Source of the DNA: Clostridium sp. CX1
GTDB lineage: Bacteria; Bacillota; Clostridia; Clostridiales; Clostridiaceae
Length of the DNA: 43,687 nt
Assembly: GCF_025398335.1 (NCBI RefSeq)
Contig: NZ_JAODOO010000024.1
Coordinates: forward strand, 1 to 43,687
Direction of reading: 5' to 3'
Part shown: piece after piece, positions 16,984 to 24,688 of the stretch
How positions within the stretch are numbered: position 1 is the first letter of the stretch
How the letters are laid out: the number at the start of each line of letters is the position of its first letter
Program-made: the position numbers and the translations under genes
The notes under the pieces: generated by a model
Seen by the model: only the letters and a program-made list of their open reading frames with translations
Told to the model about the DNA's origin: nothing
Database searches by the model: none

Positions 16984-17820
16984 TTACCTACCATATTCTT
17001 TGTTTGGATCTAACATATCTCTTATACCATCCCCTAATAAATTGAATATCATAACCGTTACAAATATTGCTATACCTGGATATATCATTAGCCCTGGTAC
17101 AGTTTGCATGTAGTTTCTTCCTTCATTGAGCATATATCCCCATTCTGGAGTAGGCGGCTGAGCACCAAGACCTAGGAATGAAAGAGATGATATTTCAAGC
17201 ATCATAGTTCCAATATCCATGGTGGCCATTACAATAAGAGATGGTATTATATTTGGTAATATGTATTTTAAAATTATTTTATATTCCTTAGCGCCTCCCA
17301 TTTTAGCTGCCTTAATATAATCTTTTTTTCTAACTGACATTACTAAGCTACGGCTTACTCTAGCATACTTTACCCAGTCTACTACGGCTAGAGCTATAAC
17401 AGTGTTTATTGAGCTAGGTCCAAGTACCCCTGCAATAGCAATAGCAAAAATAATTCCTGGAAAAGCAAGAAAAACATCGGAAAACCTCATTACTATTGTG
17501 TCAGCTATTCCCCCCAAATAACCTGACACCATCCCCATTGCTGTGCCAACTATAAAGGCTATTATAACCAGAGAAAAGGTCATTTTTAAGGAATTCAGTG
17601 CTCCATATAGCAATCTTGAAAGTAAACATCTTCCAAGATTATCTGTACCTAGCAGAAATTCACCACTTGGTCCTTGAAGTGAATTTGTCATATTGGTTTT
17701 AAGAGGGTCATGTGGGGCTATGTGTGGCGCAAGTAGACTTATTAAAACTAATATCATTGCTAATGTGCAAAAACATATAAATGACTTATTTTTTCTAAAA
17801 ATTAAACTAGAACCTTTCAT
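16984..17820 (-). CDS. ABC importer permease, NikC/DppC type
   Basis: 278-residue permease with an N-terminal helix, then five more helices. It has the cytoplasmic EAA loop A-A-K-M-G-G-A-K-E-Y-K-I-I-L-K-Y-I-L-P-N that docks on the ATPase. The N-terminal segment L-A-P-H-I-A-P-H-D-P and L-G-T-D-N-L-G-R-C are standard for DppC/NikC/OppC. The start codon lies 14 bp inside the preceding permease gene, indicating coupled translation, with AGAGGG just upstream. The substrate-binding protein gene follows 49 nt later. Confidence 0.9.
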   Translation of the reverse strand: MKGSSLIFRKNKSFICFCTLAMILVLISLLAPHIAPHDPLKTNMTNSLQGPSGEFLLGTDNLGRCLLSRLLYGALNSLKMTFSLVIIAFIVGTAMGMVSGYLGGIADTIVMRFSDVFLAFPGIIFAIAIAGVLGPSSINTVIALAVVDWVKYARVSRSLVMSVRKKDYIKAAKMGGAKEYKIILKYILPNIIPSLIVMATMDIGTMMLEISSLSFLGLGAQPPTPEWGYMLNEGRNYMQTVPGLMIYPGIAIFVTVMIFNLLGDGIRDMLDPNKEYGR

Positions 17821-18760
17821 AATTAGCCCTCTTTTCTAAACGGATACGGGGATCTAAAAAATAATATGAAACGTCAACTAATATATTAATTACTGTATAA
17901 ATAACTGTAATCCATAAAACATAACCTTGTATCAATGGGTAATCTCTATCAAATATAGCTTCTACAGCTAGCTTGCCTACACCTGGCCAAGAAAAAATTG
18001 TTTCAATAATTGCTGTTCCTCCCAGTAAAGACCCCAGAGATAACCCCAATAGAGTTACAATTGACAGCAATGAACTCTGTAAGACATGATTTAATAGTAT
18101 AACTCTACCTTTAATTCCTCTAGCTTTAGCACCAATCACATAATCTTGAGATATTTCTTCTAATATAGCTACTCTAATCTGTCTTATATATTTTGATGCC
18201 ATGGCGATGGTTAAAGTAGCAACGGGCAATATAATACTTTCCCAGCCAGAATCGCCCATCACTGGCAGTATTTTAAACTTTAATGCAAATATATATATGA
18301 GCAATAGTCCAACCCAAAATCCTGGCATTGATATTCCAACAAAGGATATTATTCTAATTGCATAATCTAATATTCTATTCTTGTTTAATGCAGATATAAT
18401 GCCTAGCGGCAGTGCTATAACCATCATCATAATCATTGATAGTCCTGCAAGCTTTATCGTAGCAGGCAAACTCGATATTATTAAATCTAACACAGGTTTA
18501 TTATATTTGTACGAAATTCCGAAATCACCTTTAAATACACCAAGTAACCAATGAAAATACTGAACTAAAAATGATCTATTTAATCCTAGTTCCTCCCTTA
18601 CTTGTTCCACAAGTTTAGGAGAAGGAGTAACTCCTGTAGCATTAAGCATGAGAATTGCTGGATCACCTGGCGAAAAGTATATCAAGGCAAATGTTAAAAA
18701 TGTAACTCCGAATAAAACAGGAACTAAATATACTAATCTTTTTACTATATACTTTTGCAA
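17807..18760 (-). CDS. ABC importer permease, NikB/DppB type
   Basis: 317-residue permease beginning with the usual Y-I-V-K-R-L-V-Y-L-V-P-V-L-F-G-V first helix and carrying six helices. The docking loop A-K-A-R-G-I-K-G-R-V-I-L-L-N-H-V-L and the W-P-G-V-G-K-L segment are typical of DppB/NikB/OppB. Start is TTG at 18758-18760; the GGTGAT site is about 9 nt upstream and no ATG or GTG fits. Second gene of the operon, 45 nt after the methyltransferase. Confidence 0.9.
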   Translation of the reverse strand: MQKYIVKRLVYLVPVLFGVTFLTFALIYFSPGDPAILMLNATGVTPSPKLVEQVREELGLNRSFLVQYFHWLLGVFKGDFGISYKYNKPVLDLIISSLPATIKLAGLSMIMMMVIALPLGIISALNKNRILDYAIRIISFVGISMPGFWVGLLLIYIFALKFKILPVMGDSGWESIILPVATLTIAMASKYIRQIRVAILEEISQDYVIGAKARGIKGRVILLNHVLQSSLLSIVTLLGLSLGSLLGGTAIIETIFSWPGVGKLAVEAIFDRDYPLIQGYVLWITVIYTVINILVDVSYYFLDPRIRLEKRANYERF

Positions 18761-18805
18761 CTTATCTTATCACCCTCTCCATATTGCCCTAGAGTTTGGT
18801 ACTTG

Positions 18806-19552
18806 TTACAACTTATAAGCACATATACTAAACATAGGTGTTGTTTTATAGGCTATTTTCTCATCTTCTGTATATATATAATCTGAAATGTCCTTTTCTA
18901 CTATTACTTTTTCAAATCCGCACTTTCCTAACACTTCCTTATCCCACTCTGGACGGAACTTGTATGTAAGTGGAAGATCCTTTGCAATTTCTTCACATTC
19001 TTCTCTTTGTTTTTCGTTAGTTTTACAATCATATCCCATGTTCCTAGCTAGTTCCATATCCTTTTCATATTTCTCTTTTAGCTCTAAACTGGACAGGTAA
19101 AAATACCAATTAGCATCGAAAATAACTAATCTTCCTCCCTTGTTTAGAAGTTTAAACCAACTTTTATAAGTTTTTTCAGGCTCTTTTAGTGTCCAAGTTA
19201 CATTTCTACTAATAATTAGGTCGAAGCTTTCTCCTAATAACTCTAAATCTTCTCCGTTAGTTCTTATAAAGTTTATCTTCACTTCTGCTAATGCCGCATT
19301 AGTTTTTGCTTCCTCAATCATACTTTTTGAAGAATCAATTGCAGTTACATTAAATCCCATCTGAGCCATAATAATTGCAAAAAAGCCCGGTCCAGTACCT
19401 ATATCTAGCACCTTCACACTACTTTTATCTGAAACTTTATCCTTTATAATTTTACTCCAAGCCTCTTTTTTAAAACTGTTCATGTCTTCATTTATCATTT
19501 CGCTGTATGTATTTGCTCTGTTATTCCAATACTTTTCAATACTTAACTCCAT
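18806..19552 (-). CDS. Class I SAM-dependent methyltransferase
   Basis: 248-residue cytoplasmic methyltransferase. Motif I is V-L-D-I-G-T-G-P-G-F-F-A, motif II V-T-A-I-D-S-S, and N-G-E-D-L-E-L then F-D-L-I-I-S-R-N complete the SAM site. The C-terminal half is an unusual Glu/Lys-rich helical cap (E-K-Y-E-K-D-M-E-L-A-R and E-K-Q-R-E-E-C-E-E-I) that probably forms the acceptor pocket. It is first in the importer operon, so its product or substrate may be what the importer handles, for example a methylated metal chelator; this is inference. GGGGGAGA stands before the ATG. Confidence 0.85.
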   Translation of the reverse strand: MELSIEKYWNNRANTYSEMINEDMNSFKKEAWSKIIKDKVSDKSSVKVLDIGTGPGFFAIIMAQMGFNVTAIDSSKSMIEEAKTNAALAEVKINFIRTNGEDLELLGESFDLIISRNVTWTLKEPEKTYKSWFKLLNKGGRLVIFDANWYFYLSSLELKEKYEKDMELARNMGYDCKTNEKQREECEEIAKDLPLTYKFRPEWDKEVLGKCGFEKVIVEKDISDYIYTEDEKIAYKTTPMFSICAYKL

Positions 19553-19689
19553 TTAAGTTCTCCCCCTCTATTATTTTTATACTAATTTTTAAAGATGCGT
19601 ACTAATTGCTTATTATTTAAAATTTACTTTACTTAATTTTATACAGCAAAATTTGTGCCATACTAATTACAGAGATTCTACATGGTTTA

Positions 19690-19757
19690 AAGTAGTAAAA
19701 ATTCTCAAAGTGGTACAGGATTAATATCGTTTTGAGAATTTTCACCACTTTTTTTCA
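19690..19757 (+). terminator. Orphan terminator with alternative pairing
   Basis: AAAATTCTCAAA (19698-19709) pairs perfectly with TTTGAGAATTTT (19731-19742), and the stem extends outward with mismatches. A second, exclusive pairing AAAGTGGT (19707-19714) with ACCACTTT (19744-19751) is also possible. Seven T residues follow (19749-19755). No plus-strand gene precedes it. Confidence 0.5.
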
Positions 19758-19845
19758 TTTTGAAACTATGATTTACCTTGTCATTCTCATGCCTCATATA
19801 CGCTGCTACTTAATACCAAGTAGTTAAAACAGCTTTAGTATTTTC

Positions 19846-19896
19846 ACAAATTCATCACATTTGTCTCATAATTACCTCATAATTTATAGTTATTAT
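19846..19896 (+). promoter_or_regulatory. Shared regulator box and promoter of the DUF2680-like gene
   Basis: ACAAATTCATCACA (19846-19859), then two CTCATAATT units 11 bp apart (19865-19885), then a -10 like TATTAT (19891-19896). The same box, in the same place relative to the -10, precedes the response regulator gene (22366-22416). Units repeated at 11 bp are typical of OmpR-family regulators. Confidence 0.5.
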
Positions 19897-19936
19897 ATAA
19901 ACATCAAAACAAAAAAATTACTTGGAGGTATTAATT

Positions 19937-20443
19937 ATGAAAAAGAAAAATTTTATACTAACCTTTGCCCTGGCATTAGCCTTAGGAGCCGGAGCTACAG
20001 TTTACGCTGACTCTACTAGTGTTTCACCTACAACTACTAATACTATTCCTCAAGGTTATGGCTTTGGAAGAATCACTGGTCAACGAGGTTATGAGTTTAT
20101 GGCTGATTTGTTAAGGGATAAGTTTGGAATAAGCGACAGCGATATAGCTGCTGCTAAAAACTCTGGAAAAACTCTTTATGACCTGGCAAAGGAAAAGGGA
20201 GTAACTGACGAACAGTTTAAATCCGCTATGGTTGAAGAAAGAACTAAGACTATAGATGAAGCTATTCAAAATGGCTCTGTTACAAAAGAACAGGGAGATG
20301 CCCTTAAAGCAAGAATTATAGATAACTCAGCAAACTGTACTCTTGGTCAAGGACCTGCTCAAGGAAAAGTAAATGGCTTTGGTAGAGGACGGGGCATGGG
20401 ACAGAACTGTAGCAATTTTAACATTGCAAACACCTCTAATTAA
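19937..20443 (+). CDS. Secreted DUF2680-like protein
   Basis: 168 residues with a clear Sec signal peptide (M-K-K-K-N-F-I-L-T then a hydrophobic core, likely cut after V-Y-A). The mature part has an F-G-I-S-D-S-D-I-A-A-A-K-N-S-G-K-T-L-Y-D-L-A-K-E-K-G-V segment, as in DUF2680, and a second helical pair with T-I-D-E-A-I-Q-N-G-S-V-T-K-E-Q. The tail is Gly/Arg/Asn-rich with two cysteines. Function unknown. The ATG at 19937 has GGAGGT 8 nt upstream; an earlier ATG at 19922 has no such site. Probably controlled by the response regulator at 22512 through the shared box. Confidence 0.85.
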   Translation: MKKKNFILTFALALALGAGATVYADSTSVSPTTTNTIPQGYGFGRITGQRGYEFMADLLRDKFGISDSDIAAAKNSGKTLYDLAKEKGVTDEQFKSAMVEERTKTIDEAIQNGSVTKEQGDALKARIIDNSANCTLGQGPAQGKVNGFGRGRGMGQNCSNFNIANTSN

Positions 20444-20568
20444 GTAATAACAACTCACCCTCATCCATAAGTTGAATGTAAAACTAGTAATTACATTATT
20501 AACTATTATGTGGTAAAATACATCTATCATTAATATTACAATTAGTACTTACAGAAAGAGGGGATAGA

Positions 20569-21054
20569 ATGAAAATTTCAATTATCTATCATTCCGTTGG
20601 GGGAAATACTAAAAAGGTTGCAGATATTATTGCTGAAGGAGCAAAAATAAAGGATGACATAGAAGTTAAGTCTATGAGCATAGATGAACTAGATGAAAAG
20701 TTTATTGAAGAATCAAAGGCTGTTATTTTTGGATGTCCTACCTACCATGCAACTTTCTCCTGGCAAATGAAAAAATGGTTTGATACTAATAAAATTAGTT
20801 TTGAAGGTAAACTTGGTAGTGTTTTTGCAACAGAGAACTTCCTTGGTGGCGGTGCGGATGTTGCTGAATTATCTATGATAGGCCATATGCTTGTTATGGG
20901 AATGTTAATTTATTCTGCAGGTCATACAAAAAAAGGCCCTATTACTCACTATGGAGCAGTAACAATAAAAGATGGGGATGAGTGGCAACAAAATAGAGCT
21001 AGAATTTTAGGACAAAGAGTAGCTGAAAAATCTCTTGAGATTTTTGGAGCTTAA
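20569..21054 (+). CDS. Flavodoxin-like FMN protein
   Basis: 161-residue flavodoxin-fold protein of the WrbA/multimeric flavodoxin group. The phosphate loop Y-H-S-V-G-G-N-T-K-K (residues 7-16) and F-G-C-P-T-Y-H-A-T-F contact FMN; the F-L-G-G-G-A-D loop closes the isoalloxazine site. It is a likely one- or two-electron carrier or a quinone reductase. AGAGGGGAT precedes the ATG. Single gene with its own terminator, next to a siroheme reductase gene that could accept electrons from it (inference). Confidence 0.87.
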   Translation: MKISIIYHSVGGNTKKVADIIAEGAKIKDDIEVKSMSIDELDEKFIEESKAVIFGCPTYHATFSWQMKKWFDTNKISFEGKLGSVFATENFLGGGADVAELSMIGHMLVMGMLIYSAGHTKKGPITHYGAVTIKDGDEWQQNRARILGQRVAEKSLEIFGA

Positions 21055-21121
21055 AACAATACTAACAAAAATATCTGTTATGAACTTGACAACATAACTA
21101 TAGATTATAAAATGGTTATTT

Positions 21122-21158
21122 AAAGACCTAAAGGATCAATATTCCATTAGGTCTTTTT
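21122..21158 (+). terminator. Terminator of the flavodoxin gene
   Basis: AAAGACCTAA (21122-21131) pairs with TTAGGTCTTT (21147-21156), with a 15-nt loop and a T-rich tail. Confidence 0.8.
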
Positions 21159-21289
21159 GCTTATTAGTCTTTCTTTCAAATTATACATACATATGCCTTA
21201 ACCTTGAATATTAGTTAACATAAGTTTTGCTTATTAGTTCGCTAACAGATCTAATTGAACTTTGGTATAAATTGGTGTTATCATTAATA

Positions 21290-21317
21290 TTGTTGTGTTT
21301 TAAGTTATCTGTATAAT
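21290..21317 (+). promoter_or_regulatory. Promoter of the siroheme reductase gene
   Basis: TTGTTG (21290-21295) and TATAAT (21312-21317) are separated by 16 nt, 21 nt before the TTG start codon. The -35 element is a weak match. Confidence 0.55.
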
Positions 21318-21338
21318 ACTTTTAAGGGGTGTATTAGA

Positions 21339-22259
21339 TTGAATAAAAAATTAACTGAACAAGAAATAAAAAATTTAAAAGGACAAGGCTATATACTACA
21401 AAATGACAGAGAGCACTTTGTATGCAGAGTAATTACTGTAGATGGAAGTTTAACTCCGAAAGAAGGCAAAAAAATCTTCGATATCTCTGCTAAATATGGT
21501 AAAGGATATGCAAGTTTCACCACTAGGTTAACAGTTGAAATTCCAGGAATTAAATATGAAGATATCCCTAAGGTTAGAGCTGAACTAAAAGAAGTGGGAC
21601 TTTATGCTGGTGGGACAGGCCCAAGAGTTAGACCAGTTGTATCCTGTAAAGGAACTGTATGCAATTTTGGCTTGTTAGACACCCAAGAATTAAATAGAAG
21701 AATACATGAAAGATTTTATTTAGGCTGGTATGATGTAACCTTACCTCATAAATTTAAAATAGGTGTTGGTGGATGCCCAAATAACTGTATAAAACCTAAC
21801 CTTAATGACATTGGAATAATGGGTCAGAAAAAACCAAAAATTGATAAGAAATCCTGTTCCAGCTGCCAAAAATGTGCAGTTGAAACTTCTTGTAGGATGA
21901 AGGCCGCCAAAGTTGTTGATGAAAAAATCACCATTGATTCTAATAAGTGTATTAACTGCGGCCTATGCATTAAAAAATGCCACTTTGATGCAGTACAGCT
22001 AGAGCAAGAAGGAGTAAAAATATTTATAGGCGGTAAATGGGGAAAGACCACAAGAGTAGGTTCTGATTTAGGTGAAATATTTACCCAGGAAGAAGCTATG
22101 GATGTTATTGAAAAGTCAATATTATACTATAAGGAAAATGGAGTTACTGGTGAGAGATTCGGTGAAATGATTGATAGAATTAGTTTTAAAGAAGTACAGC
22201 AATCACTTCTTAATGCTGAAATACTAAAGAGAAAAGAAGAGATAATCAATAGATCCTAA
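21339..22259 (+). CDS. Small sulfite/nitrite reductase-like siroheme ferredoxin protein
   Basis: 306-residue reductase. An N-terminal ferredoxin-like half domain is followed by the siroheme/4Fe-4S ligands C103-K-G-T-V-C108 and G-G-C146-P-N-N-C150. A two-cluster ferredoxin insert comes next (C-S-S-C-Q-K-C and C-I-N-C-G-L-C-I-K-K-C), then a C-terminal helical part. The first Cys pair is four residues apart, one fewer than the CX5C of classical enzymes. Related small proteins (AsrC, Fsr C-terminus) reduce sulfite; others are unassigned. Start TTG has GGGGTG 7 nt upstream. It stands alone without asrA/asrB neighbours. Confidence 0.85.
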   Translation: MNKKLTEQEIKNLKGQGYILQNDREHFVCRVITVDGSLTPKEGKKIFDISAKYGKGYASFTTRLTVEIPGIKYEDIPKVRAELKEVGLYAGGTGPRVRPVVSCKGTVCNFGLLDTQELNRRIHERFYLGWYDVTLPHKFKIGVGGCPNNCIKPNLNDIGIMGQKKPKIDKKSCSSCQKCAVETSCRMKAAKVVDEKITIDSNKCINCGLCIKKCHFDAVQLEQEGVKIFIGGKWGKTTRVGSDLGEIFTQEEAMDVIEKSILYYKENGVTGERFGEMIDRISFKEVQQSLLNAEILKRKEEIINRS

Positions 22260-22272
22260 CAGCTACTAATAT

Positions 22273-22304
22273 AAAAGAAGCGGCTTACAAGGCCGCTTCT
22301 TTTA
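22273..22304 (+). terminator. Terminator of the siroheme reductase gene
   Basis: A perfect 12-bp stem AAAAGAAGCGGC / GCCGCTTCTTTT with a 7-nt loop, starting 13 nt after the stop codon. Confidence 0.9.
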
Positions 22305-22365
22305 CATTGAATTTACTTATGTATTTATAAATTGCTTTAAAATACATAATTTATCAGTTCTCTTT

Positions 22366-22416
22366 ACAAACTCATCACAATTTATTCATAGTTCTATTAA
22401 AATATTTTAGTATAAT
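22366..22416 (+). promoter_or_regulatory. Shared regulator box and promoter of the response regulator gene
   Basis: ACAAACTCATCACA (22366-22379) followed by TTCATAGTT, with TATAAT at 22411-22416. About 25 of 32 positions match the region upstream of the DUF2680-like gene, and the distance from box to -10 is the same (45 nt), suggesting autoregulation. Confidence 0.5.
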
Positions 22417-22511
22417 TATATTAGACTTATATTTAAAATATATTTATACTTATAAGATTAAGGTCATTTATAAAATATTTACAGTATAAAAACTTAAGTG
22501 AGGTTATTTTT

Positions 22512-23174
22512 ATGAAAGGTAGAATATTGATAGTAGAAGATGAAAAGAAGTTGGCAGAAGTAATGTGCTTATATCTTAGAAAAGAAGGCTATGAAGCTAC
22601 CCCTGTTTACGACGGAGAATCTGGTGAAAAATATATTGAGGAAGATACCTTTGACCTAATAATTTTAGATGTAATGATGCCTAAAAAAGATGGTTGGTCA
22701 CTGCTTAGAAAAATAAAAGCTAAAGGTTCTACACCAGTTATCTTAACTACCGCGAGGGGTGAAGAGGAAGATAGAATTTTTGGTCTAGAATTAGGGGCTG
22801 ATGACTATATGGTTAAACCAATCAGCATGAGAGAATTGGTTCTTAGAGTAAATCTAAGAATTATTAATAAGGAATCAAAAGCTGAACTTTTATTATCTGA
22901 CGGCATGTCAATTTCGGAAGATACTAGAACAGTTTTAGAAAATGATTTAAAAATTAATCTAACCCCTAAAGAATTTGATCTGCTGTTATTCCTTTGTAAA
23001 AATCCTGGTCAAGTCTTTAAGAGAGAGCAACTTTTAGATAAGGTATGGGGATATGATTTTCTTGGAGATACTAGAACTATAGACACTCATGTTAAGAACT
23101 TAAGAGAAAAACTAAACTTTTGTGAGAAAAATTTAAAAACCATATGGGGTGTTGGATATAAAATAGAACTATAG
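22512..23174 (+). CDS. OmpR-family response regulator
   Basis: 220 residues. Receiver domain with the acidic pair E-D-E near residue 10, the phosphorylated Asp in L-I-I-L-D-V-M-M-P (about residue 54), T in L-T-T-A, and K in V-K-P. Winged-helix DNA-binding domain from about residue 125 with L-T-P-K-E-F-D-L-L and the recognition part T-R-T-I-D-T-H-V-K-N-L-R. Forms an operon with the histidine kinase 11 nt downstream. GAGG precedes the ATG. Likely targets are its own promoter and the DUF2680-like gene. Confidence 0.93.
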   Translation: MKGRILIVEDEKKLAEVMCLYLRKEGYEATPVYDGESGEKYIEEDTFDLIILDVMMPKKDGWSLLRKIKAKGSTPVILTTARGEEEDRIFGLELGADDYMVKPISMRELVLRVNLRIINKESKAELLLSDGMSISEDTRTVLENDLKINLTPKEFDLLLFLCKNPGQVFKREQLLDKVWGYDFLGDTRTIDTHVKNLREKLNFCEKNLKTIWGVGYKIEL

Positions 23175-23185
23175 GGAGATTATAT

Positions 23186-24514
23186 ATGGGAAAAATAACG
23201 AAAAAACTAATAAAACATTTTATATCCATTATTACTGTTGTTGTACTTATTTGCTTTTTTGTTAGCAGTATATTCCTATCTAAGTTTTATATGGATATGC
23301 AGTATAGAGAACTTAGGTATTCTGCAGAAAAAATATATGATATTCTTAAATCAAAGGAAGACACATTAGGACCGTCTTTAATGACACAAAATTTCAGTGC
23401 CTTTCTCATAAAGGAAAATTCCATAACTACCTTAAGTCATAGTAGAATGGGAATGATGCCCCTTTTTAGTAATATAGACTTGAAAAACTTAAAAGAAAAA
23501 GGCTCTTTTAAAAGTCCTATGAATACGGAATTTCTATATTATAAATACCACAGCGATTTAGGAGATATAATTATAATTCAAAACAGCGAATTTTCATCCA
23601 GTTATCTTAATATAGCTTATTTCATTCTAATGCTTGTATTTTTATTTGCTTTAGTGCTATCAGTGCCTATTATTGCAGCCTTTGGTAAGAGATTTACTAA
23701 ACCTATTTTAGAATTGCAGAGAGCTTCCTATGACATATCTCAAGGGAACTTTAATATAAACATAGATATAAATACAAAGGACGAAATAGAAGATTTATCA
23801 AAAAGCCTTCTAGCTATGTCTGAAAGCTTAGGAAAAAGGAATGTCCTTCAAAGAAATTTTATTGCTAACGTATCCCATGACTTTAAGACACCTCTAAGCA
23901 TAATAAGAAACTATAGTGAAGCAATTTATGATGACATTCTAGATGAACCAGAGAGAAAAGAATATTCAAAATCAATAATTTCAGAGGTAGATAGATTGAA
24001 CTCCTTAGTTATGGACTTACTTGAACTTTCGAAATTACAAGGTGGGGTTTACCCTATTAATAAGGAGTACTTTAATCTAAAAGAATTTTTAACCAGTTTT
24101 CATAATACCTTTAAGTCTATTGCTGCCAGCAAAAACATAGAATTGACCTTTTCCTCACCAAATGTTCAGATAAATGCAGATCCCAAACATATATATAGAG
24201 TTTTATATAATTTTATAGATAATGCTTTAAAATTTAGTTTTAATGATAGTAAAGTTGAGATTTCAGCTATCCTACTGGATGGTAACCTGAAAATTTCTGT
24301 TAAAGACCACGGTACAGGTATTGATGCTTCCATGCTAGATGATATTTGGAATAGGTACTACAAGCATTCTAGAAAGGGCGGCATGGGCCTTGGACTTGCC
24401 ATTTGTAGTGAACTTCTAAAGCTTCATGGCTTTGTTTATGGCGTTAAAAGCCAGCCTAATGAAGAAACAGAGTTTTACTTTTTTATACCTAAGGATAGTA
24501 TAATCTTTAAATAA
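23186..24514 (+). CDS. Sensor histidine kinase (HAMP)
   Basis: 442 residues. Two membrane helices (about residues 12-32 and 150-172) enclose an extracytoplasmic domain of about 115 residues with several Met residues (M-G-M-M-P). A HAMP linker follows, then HisKA with the phosphorylated His in N-V-S-H-D-F-K-T-P and a HATPase domain (N-box D-N-A-L-K-F-S, G1 K-D-H-G-T-G-I, G2 G-M-G-L-G-L-A). The H-box has D-F instead of the usual E-L/E-I, still common in clostridia. The signal is unknown. GGGAG lies before the ATG and a terminator follows. Confidence 0.92.
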   Translation: MGKITKKLIKHFISIITVVVLICFFVSSIFLSKFYMDMQYRELRYSAEKIYDILKSKEDTLGPSLMTQNFSAFLIKENSITTLSHSRMGMMPLFSNIDLKNLKEKGSFKSPMNTEFLYYKYHSDLGDIIIIQNSEFSSSYLNIAYFILMLVFLFALVLSVPIIAAFGKRFTKPILELQRASYDISQGNFNINIDINTKDEIEDLSKSLLAMSESLGKRNVLQRNFIANVSHDFKTPLSIIRNYSEAIYDDILDEPERKEYSKSIISEVDRLNSLVMDLLELSKLQGGVYPINKEYFNLKEFLTSFHNTFKSIAASKNIELTFSSPNVQINADPKHIYRVLYNFIDNALKFSFNDSKVEISAILLDGNLKISVKDHGTGIDASMLDDIWNRYYKHSRKGGMGLGLAICSELLKLHGFVYGVKSQPNEETEFYFFIPKDSIIFK

Positions 24515-24519
24515 AAAAT

Positions 24520-24543
24520 AGCGGATTAAGCTCCGCTTTTTTT
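24520..24543 (+). terminator. Terminator of the two-component operon
   Basis: AGCGGA-ttaagc-TCCGCT hairpin flanked by an A run on the left and eight T residues on the right, just after the kinase stop codon. Confidence 0.85.
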
Positions 24544-24688
24544 ACATGTTATCTTGAAGACTAAGAACTTTTCCTACCTTGGTTAAATCTATTGACCTTC
24601 CTTGTTTTTTAATTAAGGTCACATCATAATATTCCTCCAGAAACTTAATATGTTGTGATACCGACGATGTGTTAGATTTAGTTTTTCC
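24542..24688 (-). pseudogene. Relic of a LysR-family regulator
   Basis: In one minus-strand frame between stops the translation reads S-S-V-S-Q-H-I-K-F-L-E-E-Y-Y-D-V-T-L-I-K-K-Q-G-R and then D-L-T-K-V-G. This is unmistakably the recognition helix and wing of a LysR DNA-binding domain. The first about 25 residues and the whole effector domain are missing, and the fragment overlaps the last codons of the MFS gene. A loss of the local regulator by deletion is the likely history; the adjoining MFS promoter still carries an inverted repeat of LysR-site type. Confidence 0.75.

Larger units (their letters stand above)
19553..19936. other. Intergenic region with an orphan terminator and a shared regulator box
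   Basis: 384 nt between divergent genes. The left part must hold the promoter of the methyltransferase/importer operon on the minus strand. The middle has a plus-strand terminator hairpin (19690-19757) with no gene before it. The right part has a box at 19846-19859 also found before the response regulator at 22512, and a -10 like TATTAT at 19891-19896. Confidence 0.5.
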
